DNA of 6,863 nt from Paracoccaceae bacterium. GTDB lineage: Bacteria > Pseudomonadota > Alphaproteobacteria > Rhodobacterales > Rhodobacteraceae. Below, piece after piece: positions 1-5,683 of the stretch. Each line of letters begins with the position of its first letter. Within the stretch, counting starts at the first letter, position 1. The notes under the pieces were generated by a model. The model did no database searches and was not told the origin of the DNA. It saw nothing but the letters and a program-made list of their open reading frames with translations. The translations under genes and the position numbers were made by a program. Location of the stretch: the NCBI GenBank assembly GCA_007131945.1, contig SLPP01000097.1, positions 1 through 6,863 on the forward strand, in the 5' to 3' direction.

Positions 1-11
1 AGCGCGCTCAT
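1..11 (-). CDS. Start of next ABC-operon gene, probably DppF-type ATPase (partial)
   Basis: An ATG (complement of 9-11) overlaps the TGA stop of the preceding ATPase gene in an ATGA arrangement, the same junction used twice upstream in this operon. Only three codons and part of a fourth (M-S-A-...) lie inside the window. Operons ordered binding protein, DppB, DppC, DppD normally end with DppF, the second nucleotide-binding subunit, so that identity is inferred from gene order alone. The reading frame is too short to confirm anything by homology. Confidence 0.4.
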
Positions 12-982
12 CCGGCGGGCTCCAGCAGGTGACAGGCGGCGCTGCGGCCGGCAGGCAGGCGGCGCGGCTCGGGCCGGATCGTGGCGCAGGGCGCGATCTC
101 CACCGGGCAGCGGCCGGAGAAGCGGCAGCCTTGCGGCAGTTGCGAGAGCGGCGGGACGGAGCCGGGAATGGTGGGCAGTCGCTGCCGCCGGCCGTCGGGA
201 CCACGGCCGGGCGCGGTGCCGCCGATCCCCGGTCGCGCGCCGAGCAGGCCGCGCGTATAGGGGTGGCGCGGATCCTCGAGCACGCCGGCGGTGGGGCCGA
301 GCTCGACGATCTCGCCGCCATACATGACCGCGATCCGCTCGGTCGCGCGGGCGACGGCGGCGAGATCGTGGCTGATGAAGACGAGCGCCATCTGCCGCTT
401 CTCGGCCAGCCGGACCAGAAGCTCGATGATCCGCAGCGCGACATGCGCGTCGAGTGCGGTCGTCGGCTCGTCGGCGATGAGCAGCGCCGGGTCGCAGGTC
501 AGCGCGAGCGCGATCAGCACCCGCTGGCGCTGCCCGCCCGAGATCTCGTGCGGGTACTGGCGCAGGCGCGCCTCGGGATCGGGGATGCCGACCTCGTCGA
601 ACAGTTCGAGCACGCACCGACGGGCGGCAGCGCGGCCGAGGCCGAGATGCACCTGCAGCGGCTCCATCACCGCCTCGCCCAGGCGCTGCAGCGGGTTGAG
701 CGCCGCCATCGGCTCCTGGAAGATCATCGCCACCTTGCGCGCGCGCAGCCGCCGCCAGACGCGTTCGGAGGCGCCGGATAGTGCGGTGCCGTCGAGCGCG
801 ATCGCGCCGGTCACCCGCGCCGCCTCGGGCACCATGCCCATCATCGCCAGCCCGAGCATCGACTTGCCCGAGCCGGATTCGCCGACGATTCCCAGCCGCT
901 CGCCGCGCGCGACGCCGAGGCTCACCTCGCGCAGGGCCTGCGCCGCGCCGAAACTCACCGAGACGCCCGCGAGCTGCATCAT
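8..982 (-). CDS. Peptide/opine/nickel-type ABC transporter ATP-binding protein (DppD/OppD family)
   Basis: A 324-residue cytoplasmic ATPase that should power the importer encoded by the two permease genes just upstream. All nucleotide-binding motifs are present: Walker A GESGSGKS (34-41), Q-loop Gln89, signature ISGGQRQR (147-154), Walker B LLIADEP (167-173, Asp171 and Glu172), D-loop ALD and switch His205. The C-terminal part has the HPYTRGLL motif (240-247) typical of the oligopeptide/dipeptide extension and four cysteines (286, 292, 299, 317). In this family those cysteines can carry a [4Fe-4S] cluster. The start is the first of two adjacent ATGs and forms an ATGA overlap with the upstream permease stop; beginning at the second ATG would cost one residue. 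Length is normal for DppD. Substrate cannot be told from the ATPase. The protein appears intact, and its stop overlaps the next gene's start. Confidence 0.95.
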   Translation of the reverse strand: MMQLAGVSVSFGAAQALREVSLGVARGERLGIVGESGSGKSMLGLAMMGMVPEAARVTGAIALDGTALSGASERVWRRLRARKVAMIFQEPMAALNPLQRLGEAVMEPLQVHLGLGRAAARRCVLELFDEVGIPDPEARLRQYPHEISGGQRQRVLIALALTCDPALLIADEPTTALDAHVALRIIELLVRLAEKRQMALVFISHDLAAVARATERIAVMYGGEIVELGPTAGVLEDPRHPYTRGLLGARPGIGGTAPGRGPDGRRQRLPTIPGSVPPLSQLPQGCRFSGRCPVEIAPCATIRPEPRRLPAGRSAACHLLEPAG

Positions 983-1806
983 GCCTGGCGGCTCCGCGTG
1001 AGGCGCGGATCGGTGATGTCCCTGAGCGCGTCGCCGAGAAGCGAGAAGCCCAGCACCGCGGCCATGATGCACAGGCCCGGATAGATGGCGAGTTGCGGCG
1101 CCATGAACATCAGCGTCTGCGCCTCGGACAGCATCCGCCCCCAGGAGGGCGAGGGCGGCTGCGCGCCGAGGCCGAGATAGGAGAGCGCCGCCTCGGCGAG
1201 GATGGCGATGGCGAACTCGATCGTCGCCTGCACGATCACCGGGGCGGCGACATTGGGCAGGATGTGGTCGCGCGAGATGGCGAAGCGGCCCTGCCCGGCG
1301 GCGCGGGCGGCGGCGACGTAGTCGCGCGTCCAGATCACGTTCGCCGCGCCGCGGGTGACACGCGCGAAGACCGGGATGTTGATGAAGGCGATGGCGAAGA
1401 CCGCGACCCAGAGCGAGGGGCCGAAGACCGCCGAGAGCATGATCGCGAAGAGCAGCGCCGGGAAGGCGAAGCCGATATCGGCGACGCGCATGATCAGGTC
1501 CTCGACCCAGCCGCCGAGGGCCGAGGCGAGGAGGCCGAAGGCGACGCCGATCGAGCCGCCCATCAGCACCGCGATCAGCGCCACGGTCATCGAGTTGCGC
1601 GCCGCGACCATGAGTTGCGAGACGACGTCGCGGCCGAGCTGGTCGGTGCCCAGCCAGTGGATGTCGGAGGCCGGCGCGAAGCGGGCGCGGATGTTCATCG
1701 CCGCGTGGTCGTGCGGCGTCCACACGAGCGACAGCGCCGCGACGCCGACGACGAAGGCCACGAGCACCGCGCCGAGGACGAGGTTCGGGGTCAGGTGCCG
1801 GCTCAT
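979..1806 (-). CDS. ABC transporter permease, DppC/OppC type
   Basis: A 275-residue inner-membrane permease, one half of the transmembrane channel with the DppB-type protein. It has an N-terminal membrane segment (about 8-30), then the family motif GTDQLGRDV (53-61) and five further hydrophobic stretches (roughly 70-95, 112-128, 131-150, 188-210, 237-258). The EAA loop that docks on the ATPase lies at about 161-185 and ends in HILPN. PSPSWGRML (218-226) and the C-terminal DPRL (266-269) are also typical. The start ATG overlaps the DppB stop as ATGA, and the stop overlaps the ATPase start the same way, so translation is probably coupled across all three genes. The reading frame stays open well upstream of this ATG, but that upstream part is a GC-driven shadow of the other permease. 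Substrate is not inferable. Confidence 0.95.
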   Translation of the reverse strand: MSRHLTPNLVLGAVLVAFVVGVAALSLVWTPHDHAAMNIRARFAPASDIHWLGTDQLGRDVVSQLMVAARNSMTVALIAVLMGGSIGVAFGLLASALGGWVEDLIMRVADIGFAFPALLFAIMLSAVFGPSLWVAVFAIAFINIPVFARVTRGAANVIWTRDYVAAARAAGQGRFAISRDHILPNVAAPVIVQATIEFAIAILAEAALSYLGLGAQPPSPSWGRMLSEAQTLMFMAPQLAIYPGLCIMAAVLGFSLLGDALRDITDPRLTRSRQA

Positions 1807-2747
1807 GCGCGGGTCTTCAGCCGCGGGTCGATCATGACGTAGATCACGTCGACGAGGAAGTTGACCGTCACCACGATAACCGCGAACAGGGTGACCAGTG
1901 CCTGCACCAGCGGCAGGTCGCGGTTGGCGATGGCCTGGAAGACCAGCCGCCCCAGGCCGGGCAGGTAGAAGACGTTCTCGATCACGATGGTGCCGGTGAC
2001 GAGGGTGGCGAACTGCAGCCCGACGATGGTGACGATCGGCACCAGCGCATTCGGCAGCACGTGCCGCCAGAGGATGCGCCGGCGCGGATAGCCCATGGCG
2101 CGGGCGGTGCGGACATAGTCGAGCCGCATGACCTCGAGCGCGGCGGAGCGGGTGACGCGGGCGAGCACCGCCGCCTGCACGAAGGTCAGCGCGGCGATCG
2201 GCAGCACGAGCGAGCGCAGTGCCGCGACCGGGTCGGACCAGCCGGGAAAGCCCCCCGGCGGCAGCCATTGCAGGTAGACCGCGAAGAGCAGGACCAGGAG
2301 CATCGCCGCCCAGAAGGAGGGCACCGCGATGCCGATCTGGCTGAGGAACATCACCCCCCAGTCGCCGGCCTTGCGGTGGTTCGCCGCCGCGCCGATGCCC
2401 ATCGCCAGCGCCAGCACGACGGTCGCGATCATGCCGCCGAAGGCGAGCGACAGGGTCAGCGGCAGGCGCTCCAGCACCAGCTCGGCGACCGACACCCGGT
2501 AGGCATGGCTCATGCCGAAATCGCCGGTCAGCGCCGCGCCGACCCAACGGAAATAGCGCACGACGACCGGGTCGTGGAGGCCGAGTTGCTGGCGTAGCGC
2601 CTCGAGCGCCGCCTCGGAGGCCTCGATGCCGAGGATGGTCAGCGCCGGGTCGCCGGGCAGGATGTTCATCACCGCGAAGACGACCACGGTGATGGTCAGC
2701 AGCGTGGCGAGGAAGCCCACGGTCCGGCGCAGAAGGAAATAGCCCAT
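1803..2747 (-). CDS. ABC transporter permease, DppB/OppB type
   Basis: A 314-residue inner-membrane permease forming the other half of the channel. Hallmarks run in order: membrane segment 9-30 followed by PGDP (31-34); the periplasmic stretch with LGLHDP (55-60) and GDFGMS (75-80); hydrophobic segments at about 98-122, 131-160, 174-197, 232-258 and 280-306; the EAA loop at 201-237 with DYVRTARAMG (210-219) and HVLPNALVP (229-237); IENVFYLPGLGRL (256-268); and DPRL (307-310) near the C-terminus. The ATG has a GGAG ribosome-binding site (complement of 2754-2757) six bases upstream. It follows the binding-protein gene after a 49-bp gap that contains a strong hairpin, and its stop overlaps the DppC-type start by 4 bp. 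Length and motifs are those of an intact DppB protein. Confidence 0.96.
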   Translation of the reverse strand: MGYFLLRRTVGFLATLLTITVVVFAVMNILPGDPALTILGIEASEAALEALRQQLGLHDPVVVRYFRWVGAALTGDFGMSHAYRVSVAELVLERLPLTLSLAFGGMIATVVLALAMGIGAAANHRKAGDWGVMFLSQIGIAVPSFWAAMLLVLLFAVYLQWLPPGGFPGWSDPVAALRSLVLPIAALTFVQAAVLARVTRSAALEVMRLDYVRTARAMGYPRRRILWRHVLPNALVPIVTIVGLQFATLVTGTIVIENVFYLPGLGRLVFQAIANRDLPLVQALVTLFAVIVVTVNFLVDVIYVMIDPRLKTRA

Positions 2748-2753
2748 GCGGCA

Positions 2754-2757
2754 CTCC
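2754..2757 (-). promoter_or_regulatory. Ribosome-binding site of the DppB-type permease gene
   Basis: GGAG on the minus strand, six bases before the ATG at 2747. The base of the intergenic hairpin (2762-2790) ends only four bases upstream of it, so the structure could influence ribosome access. That effect is an inference from spacing. Confidence 0.7.
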
Positions 2758-2761
2758 GGGT

Positions 2762-2790
2762 GGGCGGGGCGGCGCCGGGCCGCCCCGCCC
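2762..2790 (-). repeat. Perfect 12-bp-stem hairpin between binding-protein and permease genes
   Basis: Bases 2762-2773 (GGGCGGGGCGGC on the plus strand) are perfectly complementary to 2779-2790, with a 5-base loop at 2774-2778. All twelve pairs are G-C. It begins six bases after the binding-protein stop in transcript direction and ends just before the permease ribosome-binding site. No T-tract follows in transcript direction, so it is not a classic intrinsic terminator. By analogy with other binding-protein operons it may protect the upstream mRNA 3' end or cause partial read-through, giving more binding protein than permease. That role is inferred. Confidence 0.8.
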
Positions 2791-2796
2791 GGTGTC

Positions 2797-4272
2797 TCAG
2801 CGGACCGTCACCTCGGCCAGCGGCAGCGCAAGGGTCGGCTGCGAGTCCCAGAACCCCTCGACGCCGTCGCGGAAGATGCCGATCAGCGGCAGCTGGAAGA
2901 GGTAGCCCAGCACCGCCTCCTCGCTCACCATCCGCTGGGCGTCCTGCAGGAGCGCGATGCGGGCCTCGTCGTCGGTCTCGGTGCGGATCGCCTCCCACAG
3001 CTCGCGGAAGGCGTCGCTGTCATAGCCCCAGTAATAGGAGTCGCGGGCGAAGTTGCCGAGGTCGTTCGATTCGGTATGGGCGACGATGGTCAGGTCGTAG
3101 TTGTGGTTGCGGAAGACCTCCTCGAGCCAGAAGCCCCATTCGACATTCTCGATCCGCACGTTCATGCCGGCCGCGCCCAGCTGCGCCTGGATGATCTCGG
3201 CCGAGCGGGTGCCATAGGGGAAGGGCACGGGGCGAAGGGTCAGCGTGTCGCCCAGTATGCCCGCCTCCTCGAAAAGCGCGCGCGCGCGGTCGGGGTCGTG
3301 GGGATAGAGGTCGGAGAGGTCGACGAAGGCCGGCCCGTGCGGCGGGTAGAAGCTGGAGATCGGCACGGCGAGGCCGTACATCGCCCCCTCGATCAGCTCC
3401 TCGCGGTTGATCGCATGGCTGACGGCCTGGCGGGCGCGGATGTCGTCGAAGGGCGGGCGGGCGTTGTTCATCGCCAGGATCACCTCGCCCTCGGTGGTGC
3501 CGACCTGGACGGTGAAGCGCGGATCGGCCTCGAACTGGGCGACGAGTTCGGGCGCCGGGAAGCCGGGGAAGGCATCAAGCTCGCCCGCGAGCAGCGCCGC
3601 CGCCGCCGCCGCCGGGTCGGCGATGAAGCGGAACTCGACCATGTCGAGCGCCACCTCGTCGGCGTTGCGGTGGCCGGGGTTCTTGACGAAGCGCAGCCGG
3701 TCGCCGCGGGTCCAGGCGTCGAACATGAAGGGGCCGGTGCCGACGGGACGGGTGGCGTTGGTCTCCACCGTCTCCGGCGTGACGATGATCGCCGGGCCGC
3801 GGGCAAGCTCGAAGAGGAAGAAGGCCTCGGGCCGGGCGAGCGTGATCTCGACCGTGTGCTCGTCGATCATCTCCACCGACTCGATCGGGTCGAAGATGAT
3901 GCGGCGGGGATTGGTGCTGTCCTCGGCCATCGCGCGCTCGAAGGAGAAGAGCACGTGATCGGCGGTGAACGGCGTGCCGTCGTGGAAGGCGACGCCCTGG
4001 TGCAGGTGGAAGCGGTAGGTGCGGCCGTCGTCAGAGATCTCCCAGCTTTCGGCGAGCCCCGGCTGCACCGCGCCCGAGCGGTCGACGCGGGTCAGCGTCT
4101 CGAAGATGTTCTGCGTGACCATGACGTTGATCGCGGCGGTCGCCTCGATCGTCGGGTCGAGCGCGGTCGGCTCCTGCTGGATGCCGATCGAGATGCGCGT
4201 CTGCGCGGCGGCCGGGGCGGCAAGCGCCAGCGCCAGCGCGGCGAGGAGGGCTGGGGCAGCTGTCAGTCTCAT
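2797..4272 (-). CDS. Periplasmic substrate-binding protein of peptide/opine/nickel-type ABC transporter (SBP_bac_5 family)
   Basis: A 491-residue secreted solute receptor for the ABC importer encoded downstream. Residues 1-23 form a signal peptide with an Arg near the start, an Ala/Leu-rich core and a likely cleavage after APAAA, before Gln24. There is no lipobox cysteine, so the mature protein should be free in the periplasm. The family signature of SBP_bac_5 (DppA/OppA/NikA cluster C) covers about 69-107: QPGLAESWEIS, DDGRTYRFHL, then GVAFHDGTPFTADHV. PVGTGPF (176-182) and RQAVSHAINREELI (281-294) are further family motifs. Residues 221-226 are six consecutive alanines, encoded by a trinucleotide repeat. 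I chose the ATG at 4272 because it has AAAGGA eight bases upstream and gives a clean signal peptide; an in-frame TTG at 4293 would add seven residues and spoil it. The family binds peptides, opines, nickel, heme or sugars, and the substrate here is unknown. Confidence 0.93.
   Translation of the reverse strand: MRLTAAPALLAALALALAAPAAAQTRISIGIQQEPTALDPTIEATAAINVMVTQNIFETLTRVDRSGAVQPGLAESWEISDDGRTYRFHLHQGVAFHDGTPFTADHVLFSFERAMAEDSTNPRRIIFDPIESVEMIDEHTVEITLARPEAFFLFELARGPAIIVTPETVETNATRPVGTGPFMFDAWTRGDRLRFVKNPGHRNADEVALDMVEFRFIADPAAAAAALLAGELDAFPGFPAPELVAQFEADPRFTVQVGTTEGEVILAMNNARPPFDDIRARQAVSHAINREELIEGAMYGLAVPISSFYPPHGPAFVDLSDLYPHDPDRARALFEEAGILGDTLTLRPVPFPYGTRSAEIIQAQLGAAGMNVRIENVEWGFWLEEVFRNHNYDLTIVAHTESNDLGNFARDSYYWGYDSDAFRELWEAIRTETDDEARIALLQDAQRMVSEEAVLGYLFQLPLIGIFRDGVEGFWDSQPTLALPLAEVTVR
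3596..3613. repeat. (GCC)6 trinucleotide run inside the binding-protein gene
   Basis: Six uninterrupted GCC units on the plus strand encode Ala221-Ala226 of the binding protein on the minus strand. The run keeps the frame, so a gain or loss of units would only change the alanine count. In DNA this GC-rich it may be chance. Confidence 0.8.
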
Positions 4273-4280
4273 CGGTGAGG

Positions 4281-4286
4281 TCCTTT
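4281..4286 (-). promoter_or_regulatory. Ribosome-binding site deciding the ABC binding-protein start
   Basis: AAAGGA on the minus strand (plus-strand TCCTTT) lies eight bases before the ATG at 4272. This supports that ATG over the upstream in-frame TTG (4291-4293). Confidence 0.75.
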
Positions 4287-4382
4287 CTGGCAACCGGGAC
4301 GGTGGCGGCGCCGATCATGCCGCAGGAATCCGCGCTTGCGAACCCCCCACCTGCACGCCATCCCGCCACCCGCCGATGCTGC

Positions 4383-4404
4383 GGCTGCAGCCTTGCCTGC
4401 AGGC
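4383..4404. promoter_or_regulatory. Two tandem perfect 10-bp palindromes, candidate operator
   Basis: GGCTGCAGCC (4383-4392) and GCCTGCAGGC (4395-4404) are each perfect inverted repeats sharing the core CTGCAG. Their centres are 12 bp apart, with two T bases between them. This is the pattern expected for a pair of dimer-binding half-operators on roughly one face of the helix. They lie between the two divergent genes, and the second overlaps the weak -35-like TTGCCT of the rightward operon. No regulator gene is in the window, so the binding protein is unknown and the operator role is inferred. Confidence 0.4.
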
Positions 4405-4409
4405 GCGTC

Positions 4410-4449
4410 GTGTTACATTCCTGTCATCTGAAGGCGACGAAACCGTCAC
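4410..4449 (+). promoter_or_regulatory. Pho-box-like 11-bp-phased repeats (candidate PhoB site)
   Basis: CTGTCAT at 4421-4427 matches the PhoB repeat consensus in all seven bases. Exactly 11 bp upstream is GTGTTAC (4410-4416, four of seven matches, with T and C as changed bases), separated by the spacer ATTC. Exactly 22 bp downstream is CCGTCAC (4443-4449, five of seven). The unit between, AGGCGAC (4432-4438), matches poorly. Known Pho boxes are 7-bp repeats with 4-bp AT-rich spacers, so the phasing fits, and the orientation points toward the TTT operon. A well-placed -10 element after it is not obvious. Weak support overall. Confidence 0.3.
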
Positions 4450-4480
4450 GAAAGCCGGGCAGAGTGCCGGCGCAACCAAG

Positions 4481-4486
4481 AGGGAG
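4481..4486 (+). promoter_or_regulatory. Ribosome-binding site of the TctC-family gene
   Basis: AGGGAG lies seven bases before the ATG at 4494. It supports this start rather than the long upstream extension of the same open frame, which would run back through the whole intergenic region. Confidence 0.75.
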
Positions 4487-4493
4487 AGGACCG

Positions 4494-5576
4494 ATGACCC
4501 ATCACTGGAACAGGGCGGCACTGGCCGCCGTCGCGACGCTGGCGCTTTCGGCCGGGATGGCCACGGCCGACGACTACTATGCCGGGCAGACGATCCGCAT
4601 CGTCATCCCCTTCTCGGCCGGGGGCGGGACCGACACCTTCGGCCGCCTCATCGCCGGGCATCTGGGCAACCATATACCGGGCAATCCGACCGTCATCGCC
4701 GAGAACGTGACCGGGGCGGGCGGGCTGCTGGGCTCGAACGAATTTGCCCGCGCCGACCGCGACGGGCTGACGCTGCTCACCGCCTCGGGGCATCTCAACC
4801 TGCGCGCCTTCCTCGGGCTCGAGGGGCTGGAGCTGGATCTCGCCGACGTGACGCCGGTGGTCGCCGCGCCCATGGGCCATGTCACCGCGATCCACAGCAA
4901 TGCCGGCATCAGCGACCCGACCGAGATCGGCAACATGACCGGCCGCATCACCAAGGGCATCACCGACCCGGTGGGGCTGATCGAATCGATCGTCGCGTTG
5001 GAGATGATGGGGATCGAGTACCGCGCGGTGCCCGGCTTCGGCGGGCGCGGCGACACGCGCCTTGCCTTCGAGCGCGGGGAGCTGACCATCAACACCCAGT
5101 CGACACCCGCCTATCTGGCCCGCGTCGTGCCGCTGGTCGAGGAGGGCACCGCGATCACCGCCTATGCGATCGGCTTCATCGACGCCGAGGGCAACCCGTT
5201 GCGCGACCCGGCCGCGCCCGACATCATGACCGCGCCCGAGCTCTACGAGGCGATCCACGGCGAGATGCCCTCGGGCGAGGCCTGGGAGGCCTACAAGATC
5301 ACCGCGAACCTCGTGCAGAACACCCGGGGCACGATCTGGGTGCATACCGACGCGCCCGAGGAGGCCCGCGCCGCGCTGCGCCAGGGCGTCGACGCGATGG
5401 TGCTGGACGCCGAGTTCCAGGCGGCGGTGGCCGACATCCTGGAGGGCTACGAGATCATCTCGGGCGCCGGGCTGGACCAGATCAAGGCCGAGCTCGACGC
5501 CGCGCCCGAGGAGGTGCTGGACTGGCTGCGCAACCTGATGACCGAGCGTTTCGAGGTGCGGTTCAACCCGCGCTGA
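4494..5576 (+). CDS. tctC: TTT-family periplasmic solute-binding protein (TctC/Bug family)
   Basis: A 360-residue secreted receptor of a tripartite tricarboxylate transporter. Residues 1-25 are a signal peptide (His/Arg-containing N-terminus, hydrophobic core, cleavage after MATA, before Asp26). The mature protein begins with the family signature GQTIRIVIPFSAGGGTD (31-47), whose loop helps hold the ligand carboxylate in Bug proteins, followed by PGNPTVIAENVTGAGGLLG (62-80) and the conserved DG of DRDGLTLL (88-95). A second lobe carries VPGFGGRGDTRLAFERGEL (179-197), the family's linker-proximal segment. At 360 residues it is somewhat longer than the usual 320-330. The start is set by the ribosome-binding site and the signal peptide. 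It sits directly before a TctA-family gene, separated by 107 bp with a hairpin. Bug proteins bind citrate, other di- and tricarboxylates, aromatic acids or amides, so the symbol marks the family only and the ligand is unknown. Confidence 0.93.
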   Translation: MTHHWNRAALAAVATLALSAGMATADDYYAGQTIRIVIPFSAGGGTDTFGRLIAGHLGNHIPGNPTVIAENVTGAGGLLGSNEFARADRDGLTLLTASGHLNLRAFLGLEGLELDLADVTPVVAAPMGHVTAIHSNAGISDPTEIGNMTGRITKGITDPVGLIESIVALEMMGIEYRAVPGFGGRGDTRLAFERGELTINTQSTPAYLARVVPLVEEGTAITAYAIGFIDAEGNPLRDPAAPDIMTAPELYEAIHGEMPSGEAWEAYKITANLVQNTRGTIWVHTDAPEEARAALRQGVDAMVLDAEFQAAVADILEGYEIISGAGLDQIKAELDAAPEEVLDWLRNLMTERFEVRFNPR

Positions 5577-5628
5577 GCGCCGCCGGGACGGCGTGCCCGT
5601 GATCGCGGCTCTCGTCCTGCCGCCCTCT

Positions 5629-5652
5629 CCGCCCGCGCGCCTGCGCGGGCGG
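5629..5652 (+). repeat. Perfect 10-bp-stem hairpin between tctC and tctA
   Basis: CCGCCCGCGC (5629-5638) pairs perfectly with 5643-5652 around the 4-base loop GCCT (5639-5642). All pairs are G-C. It lies 52 bp after the tctC stop and 31 bp before the tctA start. No T-tract follows, so it is not a standard intrinsic terminator. It may stabilise the tctC transcript end or limit read-through into tctA. The same arrangement occurs in the divergent ABC operon. Confidence 0.75.
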
Positions 5653-5683
5653 CGCCTGACCGCCGGCCGGAGCGCCGGGCGCC

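Larger units (their letters stand above)
4273..4493. promoter_or_regulatory. Divergent intergenic control region of the two transport operons
   Basis: These 221 bp separate the start codons of the two divergent binding-protein genes and must hold the promoters of both operons unless one is read from outside. No coding region is convincing here. An AT-richer patch at about 4410-4449 stands out from the surrounding GC-rich DNA. A weak plus-strand promoter pair is visible: TTGCCT (4393-4398) and TACATT (4414-4419), but its 15-bp spacing is short. No clear sigma-70 pair is visible for the leftward operon. Two tandem palindromes and a Pho-box-like repeat set, listed separately, lie in the half nearer the TTT genes. 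Confidence 0.7.

Noticed and set aside
29..1842. Long plus-strand open frames opposite the ABC genes (for example 29-781, 781-1842)
   Set aside because: Their translations are low-complexity Arg/Ala/Asp/Gly-rich with no recognisable domains, while the minus strand encodes motif-complete ATPase and permeases. They are GC-driven shadows.
2762..2790. Intrinsic terminator ending the binding-protein transcript
   Set aside because: The stem is strong but no U-tract follows in the transcript direction, and the permease genes of the same system lie immediately downstream.
2746..4278. A 510-codon plus-strand open frame opposite the binding-protein gene
   Set aside because: It is antisense to a binding protein with a signal peptide and clear family motifs. 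Its His/Arg/Asp/Glu-rich composition is that of an antisense frame in high-GC DNA.
4350..4375. Sigma-54-like GG/GC elements on the minus strand upstream of the ABC operon
   Set aside because: The GG and GC doublets are 11 bases apart instead of 10 and the flanking consensus is poor. Such matches are common in GC-rich DNA.
4275..4493. N-terminal extension of the TctC-family protein back to 4275
   Set aside because: The extension would hide the signal peptide inside the protein and cover the whole promoter region. The ATG at 4494 has a good ribosome-binding site.
5577..5683. Remnant of a tctB gene
   Set aside because: The gap is too short, and none of its frames shows a hydrophobic TctB-like helix pattern.
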